Assembly: GCA_009760855.2 (NCBI GenBank) | Contig: WPIO01000066.1 | Location: forward strand, 1,634,501-1,698,500 | Source of the DNA: Cristatella mucedo | Lineage: Eukaryota > Bryozoa > Phylactolaemata > Cristatellidae | Length of the DNA: 64,000 nt | Direction: 5' to 3' | Part shown: positions 1-11,052 of the stretch, piece by piece | Position numbering within the stretch: the first letter of the stretch is position 1 | How the letters are laid out: each line of letters begins with the position of its first letter | Program-made: the position numbers and the translations under genes | The notes under the pieces: model-generated | Seen by the model: only the letters and a program-made list of their open reading frames with translations | The model's database searches: none | Told to the model about the DNA's origin: nothing

Positions 1-484
1 TTCCCAGAGTCACATTGACTCCCTTGATCAATGTATTGATGAAATTCACACCTGACGGCAGCAAATTTTCTTAGACTAAATCATGATATAAAACAAACTT
101 AATAGCTATAGACTCACAAAGTGCCATTTGAAATTGGAAATGCTGACGTTCAAAATCGGCACTGCCAGTATCTCTCCTGTTGAGTCTTCGTAAAATCTAG
201 GCACATCAGCTCCACGATTAATTCAGCCTACTTTTAGCTACAAAGTATAGCTAAAATTTGGGTTTGTTTAAAGAATGGTACCACATCTACATTGCTCCAT
301 GCACTTGTGACATCCTGACGTGACCATCCTGTCTTAACTTATGTACTCACAGATTGCTGATCTACAGGCAATTGACTGACCTCCAAAGGATCTAAATAGA
401 AAAATGTTCTTGACATTAAAGTGTTGTCAATACATGCCTGCTCCTTCATTATCATGATTCTGCCTTTGTATCGAAGCTACTTGA
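1..484. other. Unassigned sequence
   Basis: I see no coding exon, RNA gene or recognisable repeat here. It lies downstream of gene 1 on that gene's strand. Confidence 0.4.
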
Positions 485-486
485 AA

Positions 487-560
<74 letters not shown>

Positions 561-575
561 TATACATTCATGTAT

Positions 576-609
<34 letters not shown>

Positions 610-612
610 TTA
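485..612. repeat. (TA)n / (CA)n microsatellite
   Basis: Long uninterrupted TA runs flank a short CA run. Frames opened across it encode only Tyr-Ile polymers and are not genes. Confidence 0.95.
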
Positions 613-627
613 TGTATATTGTATGTT

Positions 628-1500
628 TGCGTGTGTATGTGAGTGTTTTGCATCGCCGTCGCAAACTCCTGAAACCTGCGAGACAACGCGGGTCTTACGC
701 AGCACAGCAGCACTCAAAGCCTTAGCAGCTTTCAGTAGGAATTCGGTATCCAAAAGACATCATTACATTCAATAAAGAGAAATTTAGAAGCGTAGCTGTT
801 TCAAGAAAACAGTTGATGCATGGAAGAGGAGTAGCATGGAAGCAGCAGCTCAGTGTGGCTGGAACTGAAGGGCCATTGGAGGCAGCAGGATAGTGCTGTG
901 CTGCATCAGAAAAGTGGGATTGAGTTTCTCAGTAAAACATGTGCAGAGTAAAATCTGTACCGCTAACAATCTTTAAGGAATAGGATGAAGCAGATACTAA
1001 ATAGGCCTCAGATAACCTGAGGGCGAGTGGAGGCTCAAACCGCTGTCCGAGGACGGAGCCTTGTGAGATTCCACGCGGCATTGGTCTGGTGAATAAGACC
1101 AAATCCCAACATGACAGCCATTGAACGCTGCCGGGATTGGGAGATTTGAACCACGCTCTTCTTTAAGACCGGTCGTTTTTTTCCACATTTCAAGCTGGAT
1201 ATCATGACCAGTAGCGTGGAAGGCTGCTGATATATCTAGAAGCTTAATGGCAGCAACATCCTTGTCATCGTTGCTAAACAGGATTATTCTTCACATCGAT
1301 AAGAACAGTATCCTTTAAGTGCGGTTGCTTGAACCACGACGGAATTTTGAAAACTATTTTTCCATGTTTGCTACAAGCTTCTTACATGCAGTTTTTTCCA
1401 TATCTTCTACCCAAAATACTGGGCCTATCATGATTCAATTTTCTCTATTTCTAGGACGTCTAGGAGTTCTGTAATCTAACCTGGATCCTTTATGGAGAGC
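628..1500 (-). mobile_element. LINE family B, old degraded copy
   Basis: The left part (640-790) matches the end of LINE B: a terminal block like TTACGCAG, then CCTTAGCAGCTTTC, then AATTCGGTA, in the order seen in the cleaner copy at 47263-47945. From about 1020 to 1290 it follows the minus-strand reverse transcriptase part of the same family (compare 63380-63600), including the segment over the FDTIDH-type motif near 1225. Around 1450-1490 it matches the stretch around ACCTCTGTGTCTAATCCAGG of better copies. It has many small indels and no long open frame, so it is an old insertion. Confidence 0.65.
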
Positions 1501-1842
1501 AGTTCATTTGCTGGTATGTGACCTGAGACTCGAGCCCAGCTTTCATCGAAGGGAACGCATACCGTACGGAGAAATTTCTCAAACTTTCTAAACGTGCACC
1601 TGCACCTTGAAATATTTAGCGCCTCAACGGGACGCGTCCTTTGTTAGCTTTCGCATGTTGACAATAAGCACACTACTACTAACTGCAGGGTTTCGTTTCC
1701 TTCCACTGTACGTAAAATTGCGTAGAAAGAGGTTGATTTCAACAATGGTACTTATAGAGTACTTCATAGTTATTTCTATTAATTTATATCAACGTTATTT
1801 CACAATAAAGTTTTTCAACGATTCATTGTAGACTTATACTTA
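1501..1842. other. Unassigned sequence
   Basis: Nothing recognised. A 74-codon plus-strand frame at 1607-1831 has no motif or splice context that supports it. Confidence 0.4.
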
Positions 1843-2024
1843 GTGGTGAGCCGTGATGGCACACTAGGTAAGGCGGTTGCTTTCACGACCTCGGTCCCGA
1901 GGTCGTGGGTTCGATTCCTGTGGTGGGCGATTCTTTATCACCACTGCAAGCGGTGGCGATAGCCGTAAAGGCTCTTCTGTCGCTGTACAAAAAGATGCTG
2001 TTTAATCAGCTAGGATTTTTTTTT
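1843..2024 (+). mobile_element. SINE1, tRNA-derived
   Basis: A tRNA-like head carries an A-box-like TGGCACACTAGG and a good B box, GGTTCGATTCC. It is followed by a body with the small palindrome CCACTGCAAGCGGTGG and a T-rich end (2013-2022). The same arrangement recurs at 5313-5492 and, reversed, at 52983-53154. These are RNA polymerase III promoters inside a retroposon. The anticodon arm does not fold as a normal tRNA, so this is not a tRNA gene. Confidence 0.85.
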
Positions 2025-2928
2025 ATTCGTACACGTTCGTCTATTGCTTAAGTGAACCGGAAGACCGTACAAATTAAAATAGATTGGGGGCCGTTTTAAA
2101 CTTTACTGCGCCTTGATAGTTTGCAGAAATACTAAGTAGCTCCAAGTTGAATATGTGAAGATGAAAGACCTCTAGCTTTTGAGTGCAATACCCTGAGTAG
2201 TTTCTTTATAAACATAAGGCTGACGGCGGTCATTAAACAAGTACCCACTGCAGCACTCGAACACTACCTGGGCGGTGAACTTGGGATGTCAAGAGAATGG
2301 ACCTTAACCCTTGGCTAAGACCCAGACGTAACTATCTGGACAATAACTTGTGTGCAGAACTGTTGCATCACTTTATTCTAATTTTTATTTTGTACCCGTT
2401 ACACTTAGGACCTGTGACGCAGCAGTTGTAATCATGGCTGATCTAACTGAAAGTAAGGTACTGGAAATTCTTAGTTACAAAAAGCTTGCATGTCTAAATT
2501 AACTAGTGGCTTAAAGCTCAAGATGGCATAGCTGCAATTTTCAGGGCTTACAAACGTAAAAAATACAGCATTCAAAAAACCAGCTGCGCCAATTTTCTTA
2601 AGTGAGAAAACTGATTAAACTTCGTTTGCACAAATAGAGTGTGCTGGCCATTAGCATGTGTTTTTCTGGAAAGTTTTCTATTAACCGTTCACAAAGGACT
2701 ATCTTAGCGAACGAACAGCCTCTCTTTTGGTAAACTGCATGTAGCTTTTGGAACTAAATTTCTTCATCCTAAATAGCCTTAATCCATAGGCATTTTAAAA
2801 CGTAACCTTAGACGGTAGCCAAAATAAACTGTAATCTCAGATAATATGCTATTCTAAGATGCACGTACAGTTTACTGCCTAAAAATGAAATTGCAATGTA
2901 GAAAAAGAAAAAATCAACAATTAATTAT
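2025..2928. other. 3-prime flank of gene 1
   Basis: No repeat or exon recognised. It lies downstream of the proposed polyadenylation signal of gene 1 and is AT-rich. Confidence 0.4.
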
Positions 2929-2934
2929 TTTATT
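2929..2934 (-). promoter_or_regulatory. Candidate polyadenylation signal, gene 1
   Basis: AATAAA on the minus strand, about 110 bases past the stop codon of gene 1. It is the first canonical hexamer I found downstream of the stop. Cleavage is expected shortly to its left. Confidence 0.55.
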
Positions 2935-3046
2935 GCTGGCGTGCTGCTCTGTGGGCTGATGTGATAAAGTTGTCACATCGTCCATAAATTTCAACTTGCT
3001 GTGACACCGGCCCCCTTGTCTCCAACTCTCATACCTTGCAACCATT

Positions 3047-3987
3047 TTAGTTATTCAACTCTTCCAAATCAGTCGAACTACCAGAATCATTAGAACCTTT
3101 ACCAAAATCCTCTTCATCAGAATTATGTACCACATTACTTGTTTCTACCTTGCTCGGAGGGGGCTTGCTCTCTCGTGTGGGGCTAAAAGTCTTGATATCA
3201 GAGCTCTCTGTAGTGACTTTTGCAGTGCTAAAGATCTCTTTAGATTCACCAGAGATGGTCAAGAGTTTTTTCGTGTCACTAGTGACATTATAAGTGGCGT
3301 TTTCCTCAGAAAGTGTCTTTTTGGCTTTCTTCTGTCTCTTTATTTCAGAAAATTCCTGCGACCGACGACTAGATTTCTTTGACCGAGATGGCCGTCTTTC
3401 GGAGAAAGAGGGTTGCTTATGAGGATGGCCAATTACTATCCGAACCAAAGAAGGAAGGGCTGGCGTAGCCATCTTGGAATGCGACTTTTTTCTTTGCGAC
3501 TTCAGTGAAGTGCTCGAACGAGGGTGAGCCAAGCTTGGTGACCTGCTGAATGGTGTGGCCGTGTTACTTTTATCGCCAGCTCCAATCTGGTCTGCGTTGA
3601 CGATTGAGACAGGGCCTGGTTCGCTGGCACTGGGGATTTTCAGCACAGCGTTGAAGTCAGGTTGAAGCATTATATCCGCAGGCGCGTCCGATCCACATTC
3701 TGGTCCATGCTCTCGGATTTTCTCTGGCAAGTTGGAGTTGTGAATTGTTATTCCGCTTGGAAACCTTTGACTTAAAGCTACAGATGCTGGTAAGTAGCTG
3801 AGTGCCCGTGGAGATGACCTTGCATAGACACCAGAATCCACAATAACGTTGTGCTCATGGCTCCCATATCTCTCTCTCAGAATGGCGAATATGCAGACAG
3901 CGAGTAAAGCTAGACCACCTATAGCTGATAGGACGTATATTGCCAAATAGCTTGAGAGCTTATTCTCCAATGTCTTGTCGATTAATT
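3047..3987 (-). CDS. Gene 1 last exon: transmembrane helix and cytoplasmic tail of an Ig-superfamily receptor
   Basis: The exon opens after a minus-strand acceptor (AG at 3989-3988) in phase 1 and encodes about 312 residues to a stop at 3047. Residues 1-12 are a juxtamembrane stalk (LIDKTLENKLSS). Next comes a transmembrane helix from YLAIYVLS to CIFAILRERYG, with Arg/Glu/Arg as the stop-transfer signal. The tail of about 270 residues holds SGVYARSSPRALSYLP, a Ser/Arg/Lys-rich part with a dense basic cluster (IKRQKKAKK), and an acidic serine end (NSDEEDFGKGSNDSGSS, then EELNN). I see no kinase, TIR, ITAM or clean ITIM motif. The paralogous exon at 50611-51290 matches in the helix (CIFxILR), in the LPxSxALSxxFP region, in the basic cluster and in the C-terminal serine/acid block. 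It is clearly a type I membrane protein; the signalling partner is unknown. Confidence 0.9.
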
Positions 3988-4397
3988 CTGCAACGTATGG
4001 CGCAATCGTTCAAGCTAATTAAAGACTTAAGTAAAGCATGCCCAGTGTGCTGTCGTCCGATATTAAGCATACAGTTATCGCGCATGACCTACATGACCTA
4101 CAGTGAATGGCTGATAGATACAGCGTCACTGCAGGTGATACAAAAAATGTTTATAGTCGGCTACCGATATATGTAGACACAACCTGTGCGCATGACACTG
4201 GTCAACAGCTGAGTTTAGGCGTACCATACTATCAAATCGTGAAGGCGGTGCTCTCATGCCTATTGACTACAGAGGTAAACAAAAAGTAGAGACCGGAAGA
4301 AAGAATAATTTGTCTTATCGAGAGCAGCTTAGAAGTGCCAAAGCTTTATTGTTTCCATACTTGAAACATAAGAGCTGAGTCCAGTGGCTACACTGCC

Positions 4398-4555
4398 GAG
4401 CTGGTTTGGCCCAGCGGATAAGGTGCCCGCCCTGACCAAGGTCTGCTTGAGGTCGTGGGCTCAAGCCCCGAGGCATATGTGAAGTGCCTAAATAGAGATT
4501 AATTTCTCTTGGGGCGCTATGTAAATGAATTATATAAAATAAATGAATTATATAC
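4398..4555 (+). mobile_element. SINE2, tRNA-derived
   Basis: It starts GAGCTGGTTTGGCCCAGCGG (A-box region), has the B-box-like GGGCTCAAGCCCC, and ends in a tail AGTGCCTAAATAGAGATTAA with its pairing partner TCTTGGGGCGCT, then AT-rich sequence. The tail is the hairpin shared with LINE A. It sits in the last intron of gene 1. Confidence 0.85.
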
Positions 4556-5312
4556 ACGCCGAATCTCGAAATTCAAATTAGTGTATAGCAGGCGCAAGCT
4601 GCCAAATTTTAACATTCGCAATAGGTTAATAGCAATCCATGAGCACAGTGATTAACCGAAGGCTCAGACTATGTGATAATGTCATATAAAGTGATCAACG
4701 GATCAGATTAATAGCATCTTGTACCTTCATTATTAATACATAAGCCACAAATGTGCGTGTTTCAATTTATATCAAAATGCCCTATATTTTAAGATTACTG
4801 GGGCGGTAGGCTTGTATTTACTTTAAAACCGATATAATAAGAGTAATAGACGAAAGAATTCATAAAACAATAAATTATAAGCTTTCGAGTCGTTAGTGCT
4901 CTCATTATCTGGATATTATGAGCTCGGCTAATGCACTCCCTGTTTTAGTTCAACGAACTTCGCATACTCCAAATTCTACCAGGCCAACTCCGACTGAAAT
5001 AAGGAATGAGCTGGAGCATACGACCTCACTCCACACATTTTTCGAGGTTCTTAGTACAAATTGAAAAAATACTTGAGTAAAATTTATTAAGGTCTTATCC
5101 TAAACATCCTATACAATCAACTCTCTTTTTTATCACCGTTATGCATATGCTAAATCCAGCTAAATATCGGGTTTTTGGCGGCTCGGTAGCTTGCAGAGTA
5201 ATCCAAGGTTTTTCAAATCAGCCATCGTTTCACACAAAAATAAAAATATAGTTTAGATTTTGAGGTCCTGGCGAGATGTTTCTCAAGTGTCTCTCCTTTC
5301 CATAAGCCTAAT
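4556..5312. other. Gene 1 intron, unassigned
   Basis: AT-rich intron sequence with no recognisable exon or repeat. Confidence 0.4.
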
Positions 5313-5492
5313 TAAGCCGTTATAGCTCACTAGGTAAGGTGGTTGCTTCTCACGACCTTGGCCCCGAGGTCGTGGGTTTGAATCCTGTGGTGGGTGATCC
5401 TTTATCGCCACTGCAAGCGGTGGTGATGGCCGCCAAGGCTCTTTTGTCGCTATACAAAAAGAGGCTGTTAAATCAGCTAGCAATTTTTTTAA
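5313..5492 (+). mobile_element. SINE1, tRNA-derived
   Basis: Near-complete copy: A-box-like TAGCTCACTAGG, B box GGTTTGAATCC (one change from consensus), the CCACTGCAAGCGGTGG palindrome, and a tail GTCGCTATACAAAAAGAGG followed by a T run. It is less decayed than the copies at 14385, 25803 and 44095. Confidence 0.85.
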
Positions 5493-5769
5493 ACTTAAAA
5501 GAATGTCACTAAACAGTTTGAGGAGCTTGAGTTAAATTACATTTCAGACACAATGTCGGTTTAATTCATGTAACCGATAGACTAAAATGGTCTCCTCTGT
5601 CTGACCCCTCAAAGCTGAAACAAAGATGATGATAACCAAGGCTATTGCCCCAGCCCTAGCCAGATCTCCGAGATGCACGTGACAAAAAAGATCATATTTT
5701 CTTACTTACTACATTGAGAATAACGATTATGTTTGCTTTATACCTGACGCCTGGTTATCAATATACAAA

Positions 5770-5985
5770 TAGTAATAATACCTGTGTATAGGGCTTCTTG
5801 GAGAAATTTTTCCCTTTTTAGAGGCTTTACATATGCTGCAAAGCAAGCATGGTAGAATGGTTGGTAGCAGCATGCTTACTGGTATCAAGCATATTGTGGT
5901 TTAGCAGTGGCTTGCATAGGCTGAACATGCAAACATGGTTAGTGGAAGCAGGCAAAGTGTCAGCACTCATAAGCACTCAAAGGAG
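5770..5985 (-). mobile_element. LINE family A, 3-prime end fragment
   Basis: Degraded minus-strand copy of the LINE A terminal region: the tail side GAGGCTTTACATATGCTGC and the block ATGGTTAGTGGAAGCA / GTGTCAGCACTCATAAGCAC. It abuts SINE2 at 5986. Confidence 0.6.
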
Positions 5986-6128
5986 CCCAGCTGGTTTTGT
6001 TGAGCAGTTGAGGTGCAGGCCCCGACCAAGGCCTGGCTGAGGTCGTGGGCTCAAGCTCCGAGACATATGTGAAGCAACTGAATAGAGATTAAGTTATCTT
6101 GGGACGCTATACGAATCTGTTACATTTT
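5986..6128 (+). mobile_element. SINE2, tRNA-derived
   Basis: CAGCTGGTTTTGTTGAGCAG head, GGTCGTGGGCTCAAG B-box region, and the GAAGCAACTGAATAGAGATT tail. It follows directly on the LINE A fragment. Confidence 0.75.
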
Positions 6129-6317
6129 GTATGGAAATGAAGAATCAAATGTACACACTAAGTGCTGTGATAAAAGTGTGTCGGATACACTAGGCTGGCT
6201 GAGGGTGTGGACCTCAAACCCATTGCAGCCGTTCCAACAATCCCAAAAAAATGCCTAAAACAGTTTGCTGCTGTGTACGATGCTGCTCGTACAATCGAGC
6301 ACATTTGGAATTATTTA

Positions 6318-6818
6318 ATGTAATGTATTTTCATCAGGAACTGCACAAAGTCGTAAAGACCATGTGGGTGTTACGCAGGAGAGTTTTGCTTATCACACTC
6401 GAAGCCTAAGCGGCTTTCGGTACGGATTCGGTAGCTAACGGTCTTTAAGCGAAGTGATGGAACAGCTAATTTATAGTCCACACAGGACCTGAGGGCGCGA
6501 ACAGGCTGAAACTAGTGCAGCAGATCAGCTAGGTACAAAGGAGCCAAGCCGTGGCGGGCCTTGTGGGTCAGGCTCTGTATCCGTTGCTCAACCGCCATCC
6601 ATCCTAGCTCTTTCAGCATAGCAGAAACGTGCTCAAACCTCTGGGACTTTAAGATTAGCCTTGCAGCCATATTCAAATTCAGCTGCATTGGCCTAGTTGC
6701 TTTCCTCGGTAGCCCAGCCAAAAGTAAATTACAATAATCAAGCCGAGACAGAACTATGGAGCAAGTTAAATTTCTGCAAGCTACCCGTGGAAGACAGCTC
6801 CTAATCTTGGATAGGGAT
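6318..6818 (-). mobile_element. LINE family B, 3-prime part of ORF2
   Basis: Left end holds the family tail TAATGTAATGTA-like sequence and the terminal block TGTGGGTGTTACGCAGGAG. The minus strand then encodes the LINE B carboxy end (HKARHGLAPLYLADLLH near 6512-6560, AARLILKSQRFEHVSAMLKE, AGLPRKATRP). Compared with 47263-47945 it lacks an internal piece near 6440. It runs straight into the (AAT)n tail of the next LINE A copy. Confidence 0.85.
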
Positions 6819-7415
6819 AATAATAATATTAATAATAAAGCAGTTGATAAAGCGCCCTCCGAGAACTGAATCTCTTTCTAGGCGCTTTACATTTGCTGCA
6901 AAGGGAAATGCAATTGAATGGTAAGTAAAATCATGCTTGAAAAACAAACAAAATGAATAATATGGTTAGTGGTGACATGCACAGGGTCAGCATGCAAATG
7001 TGGTTAGTGGCAGCATGCACAGTGTCAGCACGCATAAGCACATAAAGGACGAATCACAGGGACCCACTATATGCTGCCCTAAATAGGTGTGTTTTAAGGT
7101 TCCTTTTAAATGTGGTCAGGTCGGGGGGGGGTGTTCTGATGCAGGTCGGGAGGGAGTTCCAGGCTTTGGGAGCGTACAAACTAAATGCACGGTCTCTAAA
7201 GGATTTAAGGTTTGTACGAGGTATTTGTAGACTATTGGATTCCGAAAAGCGGGTGGTACGATGCTTGGCCTGATGGGGTAGTATATCTGAAAGATAGGCT
7301 GGAGCCAATGAATAGGCGAGACGTCTATGCAGGGTCAGTAGGGTAGTTAAAGAAGTGAACCACGTAAAAGTAGATAGGCTGGACGGATGGAGAGGATGTC
7401 CCAAAGTCGCAGAAG
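6819..7415 (-). mobile_element. LINE family A, 5-prime truncated copy
   Basis: (AAT)n tail at the left, then the tail hairpin (GATAAAGCGCCCTCCGAGAA), the 3-prime untranslated region, and on the minus strand the carboxy end of ORF2: RRLAYSLAPAYLSDILPHQA, TTRFSESNSLQIPRTNLKSF and YAPKAWNSLPTCIRTPP. The reverse transcriptase is absent. Confidence 0.85.
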
Positions 7416-8035
7416 GCAAGTAGATGATAATAATAATAATAATACACTTGATAAAGCGCCCTCAGATAACTCAATCTCTTTCTAGGTGATTTACATTTGC
7501 TGCAAAGGAAACGCGATTCGATTGTGAGGGGCATCAAACTTTAAAAAAAGTGAATAACATGGTTAGGTGTGACATGCACAGCTTAGTGGCAGCATGCACA
7601 GTTTCAGTACACATAAGCACATATAGGATGAATCACAGGGACCCACTAAATGCTGTCCTAAATAGGTGTGTTTTTAAGTTCTTTTTAAATGTGGTCAAAT
7701 CAGGAGATGTTGTGACACAAGTCGCGATTGAGTTCCAGGCTTTGGGATCACACGAACTAAAGGCACTGTCTCCAAAGGCTTTGGGGTTTGTATGAGGTGT
7801 TGGTAAACTTTAGGATTCCGAAAAGCGGGTGGTAAGATGCTTGGCCTGGTGGGGGAGTAGAGAGAGATAGGCAGGTGCGAAAAAATGAAGTGACCTCAAA
7901 GTGAGCGACAAAACCTTGAATTGGATCCCTTGCTTGACTGGTAGTTAGTGCAGGTCAGCGAGAAGTGGTGTGATGTGGCAACTTCGACGCTCAGGACAGA
8001 ATAGGACTTGGAGCTCCAGCTTTTGTTGCAAATGG
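7416..8035 (-). mobile_element. LINE family A, second head-to-tail copy
   Basis: A new (AAT)n tail starts at about 7426 and is followed by the tail hairpin, the untranslated region and the carboxy-terminal coding region in the same order as the copy just to its left. It ends near 8035 after the segment GCTCAGGACAGAATAGGACT. Two same-family copies in the same direction suggest insertion next to or into an existing copy. Confidence 0.8.
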
Positions 8036-9059
8036 TCATTAAACAAAAAAATCCAATGTCCAACCTATTGTCCATCGGCGCCCTGAGCGAAAGAGGAGAT
8101 GGAAACTAGTTCAGCTGTTAAGCCGGATCTGACGGAGCCACGCCATTGTGCAGGTGGGGTTGGCAGGGCAGGAGACATTGCGAGATATCAGGAGATATCG
8201 CGGGACACTTACCTCACTTCTCTACAGGGCTGAAGAAGTGAGCCTGAGCTCAGCCACTACACTCCGACGAGACACTGAGCCGTGTGAATGATTTATGGAT
8301 TTGCTACCACAGGGGAAGGGCTATGTTACGTTTAAGTTAGTGGTAATTCACCACTTCCAGGGTTGGGTATACACTAGTATCCGTGTCCCTTCCTGCTGAT
8401 TTATGAACCATTGGCATTTATAGTGGTGACTGTGTGTCGAGGTGAGTCATCGTCTGTAGGGGCATAATGCAGTTGCTAATGGAAAGTTGGGAAGAGCTGT
8501 TTAATGCAGAACCTCTGCAGCCTCCCTGTGAATAAACGTCTCCTGAAACCCGATATGGTAATGAGCTATCAGTTTTTTCCGACAGATTGTGAAAAGGGGA
8601 TGGTGTTTGGAGCATATAGGTTTTGGCAGTAGATCACTTTAGCTCTGCAAGAACTTATTTAGACTCCCTTAACTAGCGATTGCATGTGCTGTCTACCATA
8701 TAGCTTTGCACTTGTGCCGTGAAATCGGCGAATCAAGCAATTCACTTTATCTTCCCATAAAGCAGGACACTGAGATAAGATCGTGGAATGTCAAAATCTA
8801 AGACAGCAACGAGTCCTCATCCGTCAAGTTTTCCTTTTACCCTTCTTATTAGACATAGGAACGAATCGTGGCAGACCGGCTGGACGCATATTCTGAAGCT
8901 TTAAAATTAGCAGGTTAGTTTCTTTCCGATGATAGAGCTAATCAGACCAGCATTGTTTTGGGTGTCTATCGACCTTCTTAAGAATGGAGAATTATTTAGA
9001 GTCACTTTGCTTGTTTATTTAGAGTCACTTTGCTTGTTTTACTCATATTTCGCAGCTTT
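8036..9059. other. Gene 1 intron, unassigned
   Basis: No exon recognised. A 24-base direct repeat around TTTAGAGTCACTTTGC occurs twice at 8993-9041. A patch near 8205-8230 (AGATATCAGGAGATATCGCG) resembles 25085-25105 and may mark an unknown repeat. Confidence 0.4.
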
Positions 9060-9890
9060 CCATTCTAGCAATCACCAAGCCTTTCTCGAGAGCCTCACTC
9101 TCGCCTGGGCATCGAAGGTAATGAATGCCATGCCCTGGTCCAGGTCCTATTTCAGTGAGAGACTTGAGAGCATGGAGGTGAATGGACGAAGATCATCCAA
9201 CGAGCCACTGAATTATGGGATGGGTCAGTGATCTGATCTTGCTCCGGTTCCTATCAAGGTTTAGTGACTACCTCGGCTGATATGGTTGCCATGCTCAATC
9301 TATGTTTTCACTTCGATGCATATGACACTCCATTATAGTTTTGCTTTGATCTGGCTCAGCACTCAACCGTTTCAAATTCTCCAAAGTCCTTCTCCGCATG
9401 TATTGATGACGTCTGCGCATGGAAGGCAGAAATTTCCCGCCTACCGATCAGATCTACTTCCCAACTGGTTAACGATCATATTGCCTGCTTTTTTAATCTA
9501 ACGGGTAAGCTACATCTCGAATTTATCTCCAATTCTTTGGAGACCATTTCTTTAATTCGTATGCTCCCAGAGCCTGGAGCTCACTTTCGACAGGCATCAC
9601 GTCATCACCTAACTTGCTGCCATTTCACAATAATAATCTAAAAACCCGTCTATTTATCACAGCATTTAGTGGGTCCTTTCGATTGGTCTTAGTGCTCCGG
9701 TAGGTGCTGACACCGAGCAAATTGGCACTAACCATATTTACATGTGTAACATGTGCATGTCCCCTTTTGCCATAATATGATCCTTACCATTGAGCATGCT
9801 ACCACTAGTTGACCCTAAATCCTGTGCATCACATTTTAAGTACATGGGAAGATATTATTTCTCTAAGGCCACTATAAAAATGAGTTATCA
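9060..9890 (+). mobile_element. LINE family A, old degraded copy
   Basis: The plus strand carries the reverse transcriptase stretch before the VPQGS motif (SRSYFSERLESMEVNGRRSS), then the carboxy end region (SFGDHF-like, YAPRAWSSLS-like near 9545-9590), then TTATCACAGCATTTAGTGGG and the 3-prime untranslated block. The end near 9840-9890 is a decayed tail. It has many frame breaks and lacks the middle of ORF2. Confidence 0.7.
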
Positions 9891-10455
9891 TTGAGGCTTG
9901 TGCCTTGCATACATACCAGGCCGTAATTTATACAATAATCTCGTTCTGTATATATTCATATATCGCTCTTATCATTGGTTCTTTGGTTACTATCATAGAA
10001 CTAAGGCAAGGTGCGGGCTCTTAACATTTGTCTAAAATGAACATATTGTCTAAAATAAATTAGACCGGTATTTCCCATCTCACTCGACCTCCATTAGTCA
10101 TCCAAACCTGGAAGCTGTATGACATTTGGCCTAAATTATAACCTTAGAAGCAACGTCCGTCACCATTCTCATATAAAGAATTGTTAATTAGCAATACGGA
10201 AGCCCTATCGATAACTACTTTTTCAGTTTCTTTATTAGGCAGCCGATTATAGAGCTGCAAATGCTGAGTAACAAAGAATAGTGCTAATTTCTGCAAGCAC
10301 TATGCGATTGGCCGTATATAAATTTTGAACTGGCCTATGCCAAGCTAAAATTAGTTTGGTTAAACTTCAGGAATCATATTGCAGATTCGATTCCTACACC
10401 AGACCAATCTTCTTCTCTACTGCGTGCAAAAATAGAGACGAGTGATACTAATAGG

Positions 10456-10458
<3 letters not shown>
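9891..10458. other. Gene 1 intron, unassigned
   Basis: Nothing recognised between the LINE A relic and the (CT)n repeat. Confidence 0.4.
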
Positions 10459-10519
<61 letters not shown>

Positions 10520-10539
10520 CACAATGAGGTTCAGATTAT

Positions 10540-10590
<51 letters not shown>
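10459..10590. repeat. (CT)n and (AT)n microsatellites
   Basis: A pure CT run (10459-10516) and a TACA/AT run (10538-10590) are separated by about 20 bases. On the gene strand they lie roughly 200 bases past the splice donor of the 10780-11052 exon. Confidence 0.95.
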
Positions 10591-10591
<1 letters not shown>

Positions 10592-10779
10592 AGAATAAGG
10601 GCTGGGAACCTCATATTGTCGTCTTTTGTTTATATGCAGCTCACAGGCCAGAAGGCCAGAAAAGGAAGCGTCAATACTAGTTAGTAATAAGTAACAAGTC
10701 TACAGTGCTTCGGTGCATTAAATTTCATTACACTTAAAATGCTAGTTAATAGTTGCATACAAATCCTCTAAATTCTTAC

Positions 10780-11052
10780 CCTTCCAGTTTACATATACCA
10801 CGGCAGTAACGGATGTAGACTGTTCAAAAATAGTGTATTGGCACCTGCATGTGATTTTTGCACTATTTCCTTCTGCTATGGTGGCATTTCCAATGAATGA
10901 GGTCGTGTTAGATGACGTATCTTTAACCTCAAAAACTTGTAGCCGACATTTTTGAGTATCGATCGGTGGCTCACTGTGAAACATATCGCAGACAACCTGC
11001 ACAATACCGTTGCTGTTAATCACTTTTGGTTCCGAGGTATTCTTAGGTGGAA
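10780..11052 (-). CDS. Gene 1 exon: membrane-proximal cysteine-bearing domain
   Basis: A 273-base exon (91 codons) with acceptor AG at 11054-11053 and donor GTAAG beginning at 10779, phase 1 on both sides. It starts PPKNTSEPKV. The core has VVCDMFHSEPPIDTQKCRL, a glycosylatable stretch (NTT, NAT), AKITCRCQYTIF and VVYVNWK. The paralogous exon at 56983-57249 keeps all four cysteines and the motifs FxSEPP, AKxxCxC and YVNWK. It lies between the C2-type Ig exon and the transmembrane exon, so it is the stalk domain. I do not recognise the fold. It could be a highly diverged Ig or fibronectin-like domain, but it lacks the usual Trp and YxC signatures. Confidence 0.88.

Noticed and set aside
421-725. 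Overlapping open frames on both strands
   Set aside because: They encode Tyr-Ile repeats of a (TA)n microsatellite.
1843-5492. tRNA genes
   Set aside because: Sequences with A and B boxes are SINE1 and SINE2 heads: they recur with fixed bodies and tails and do not fold as complete cloverleaves.
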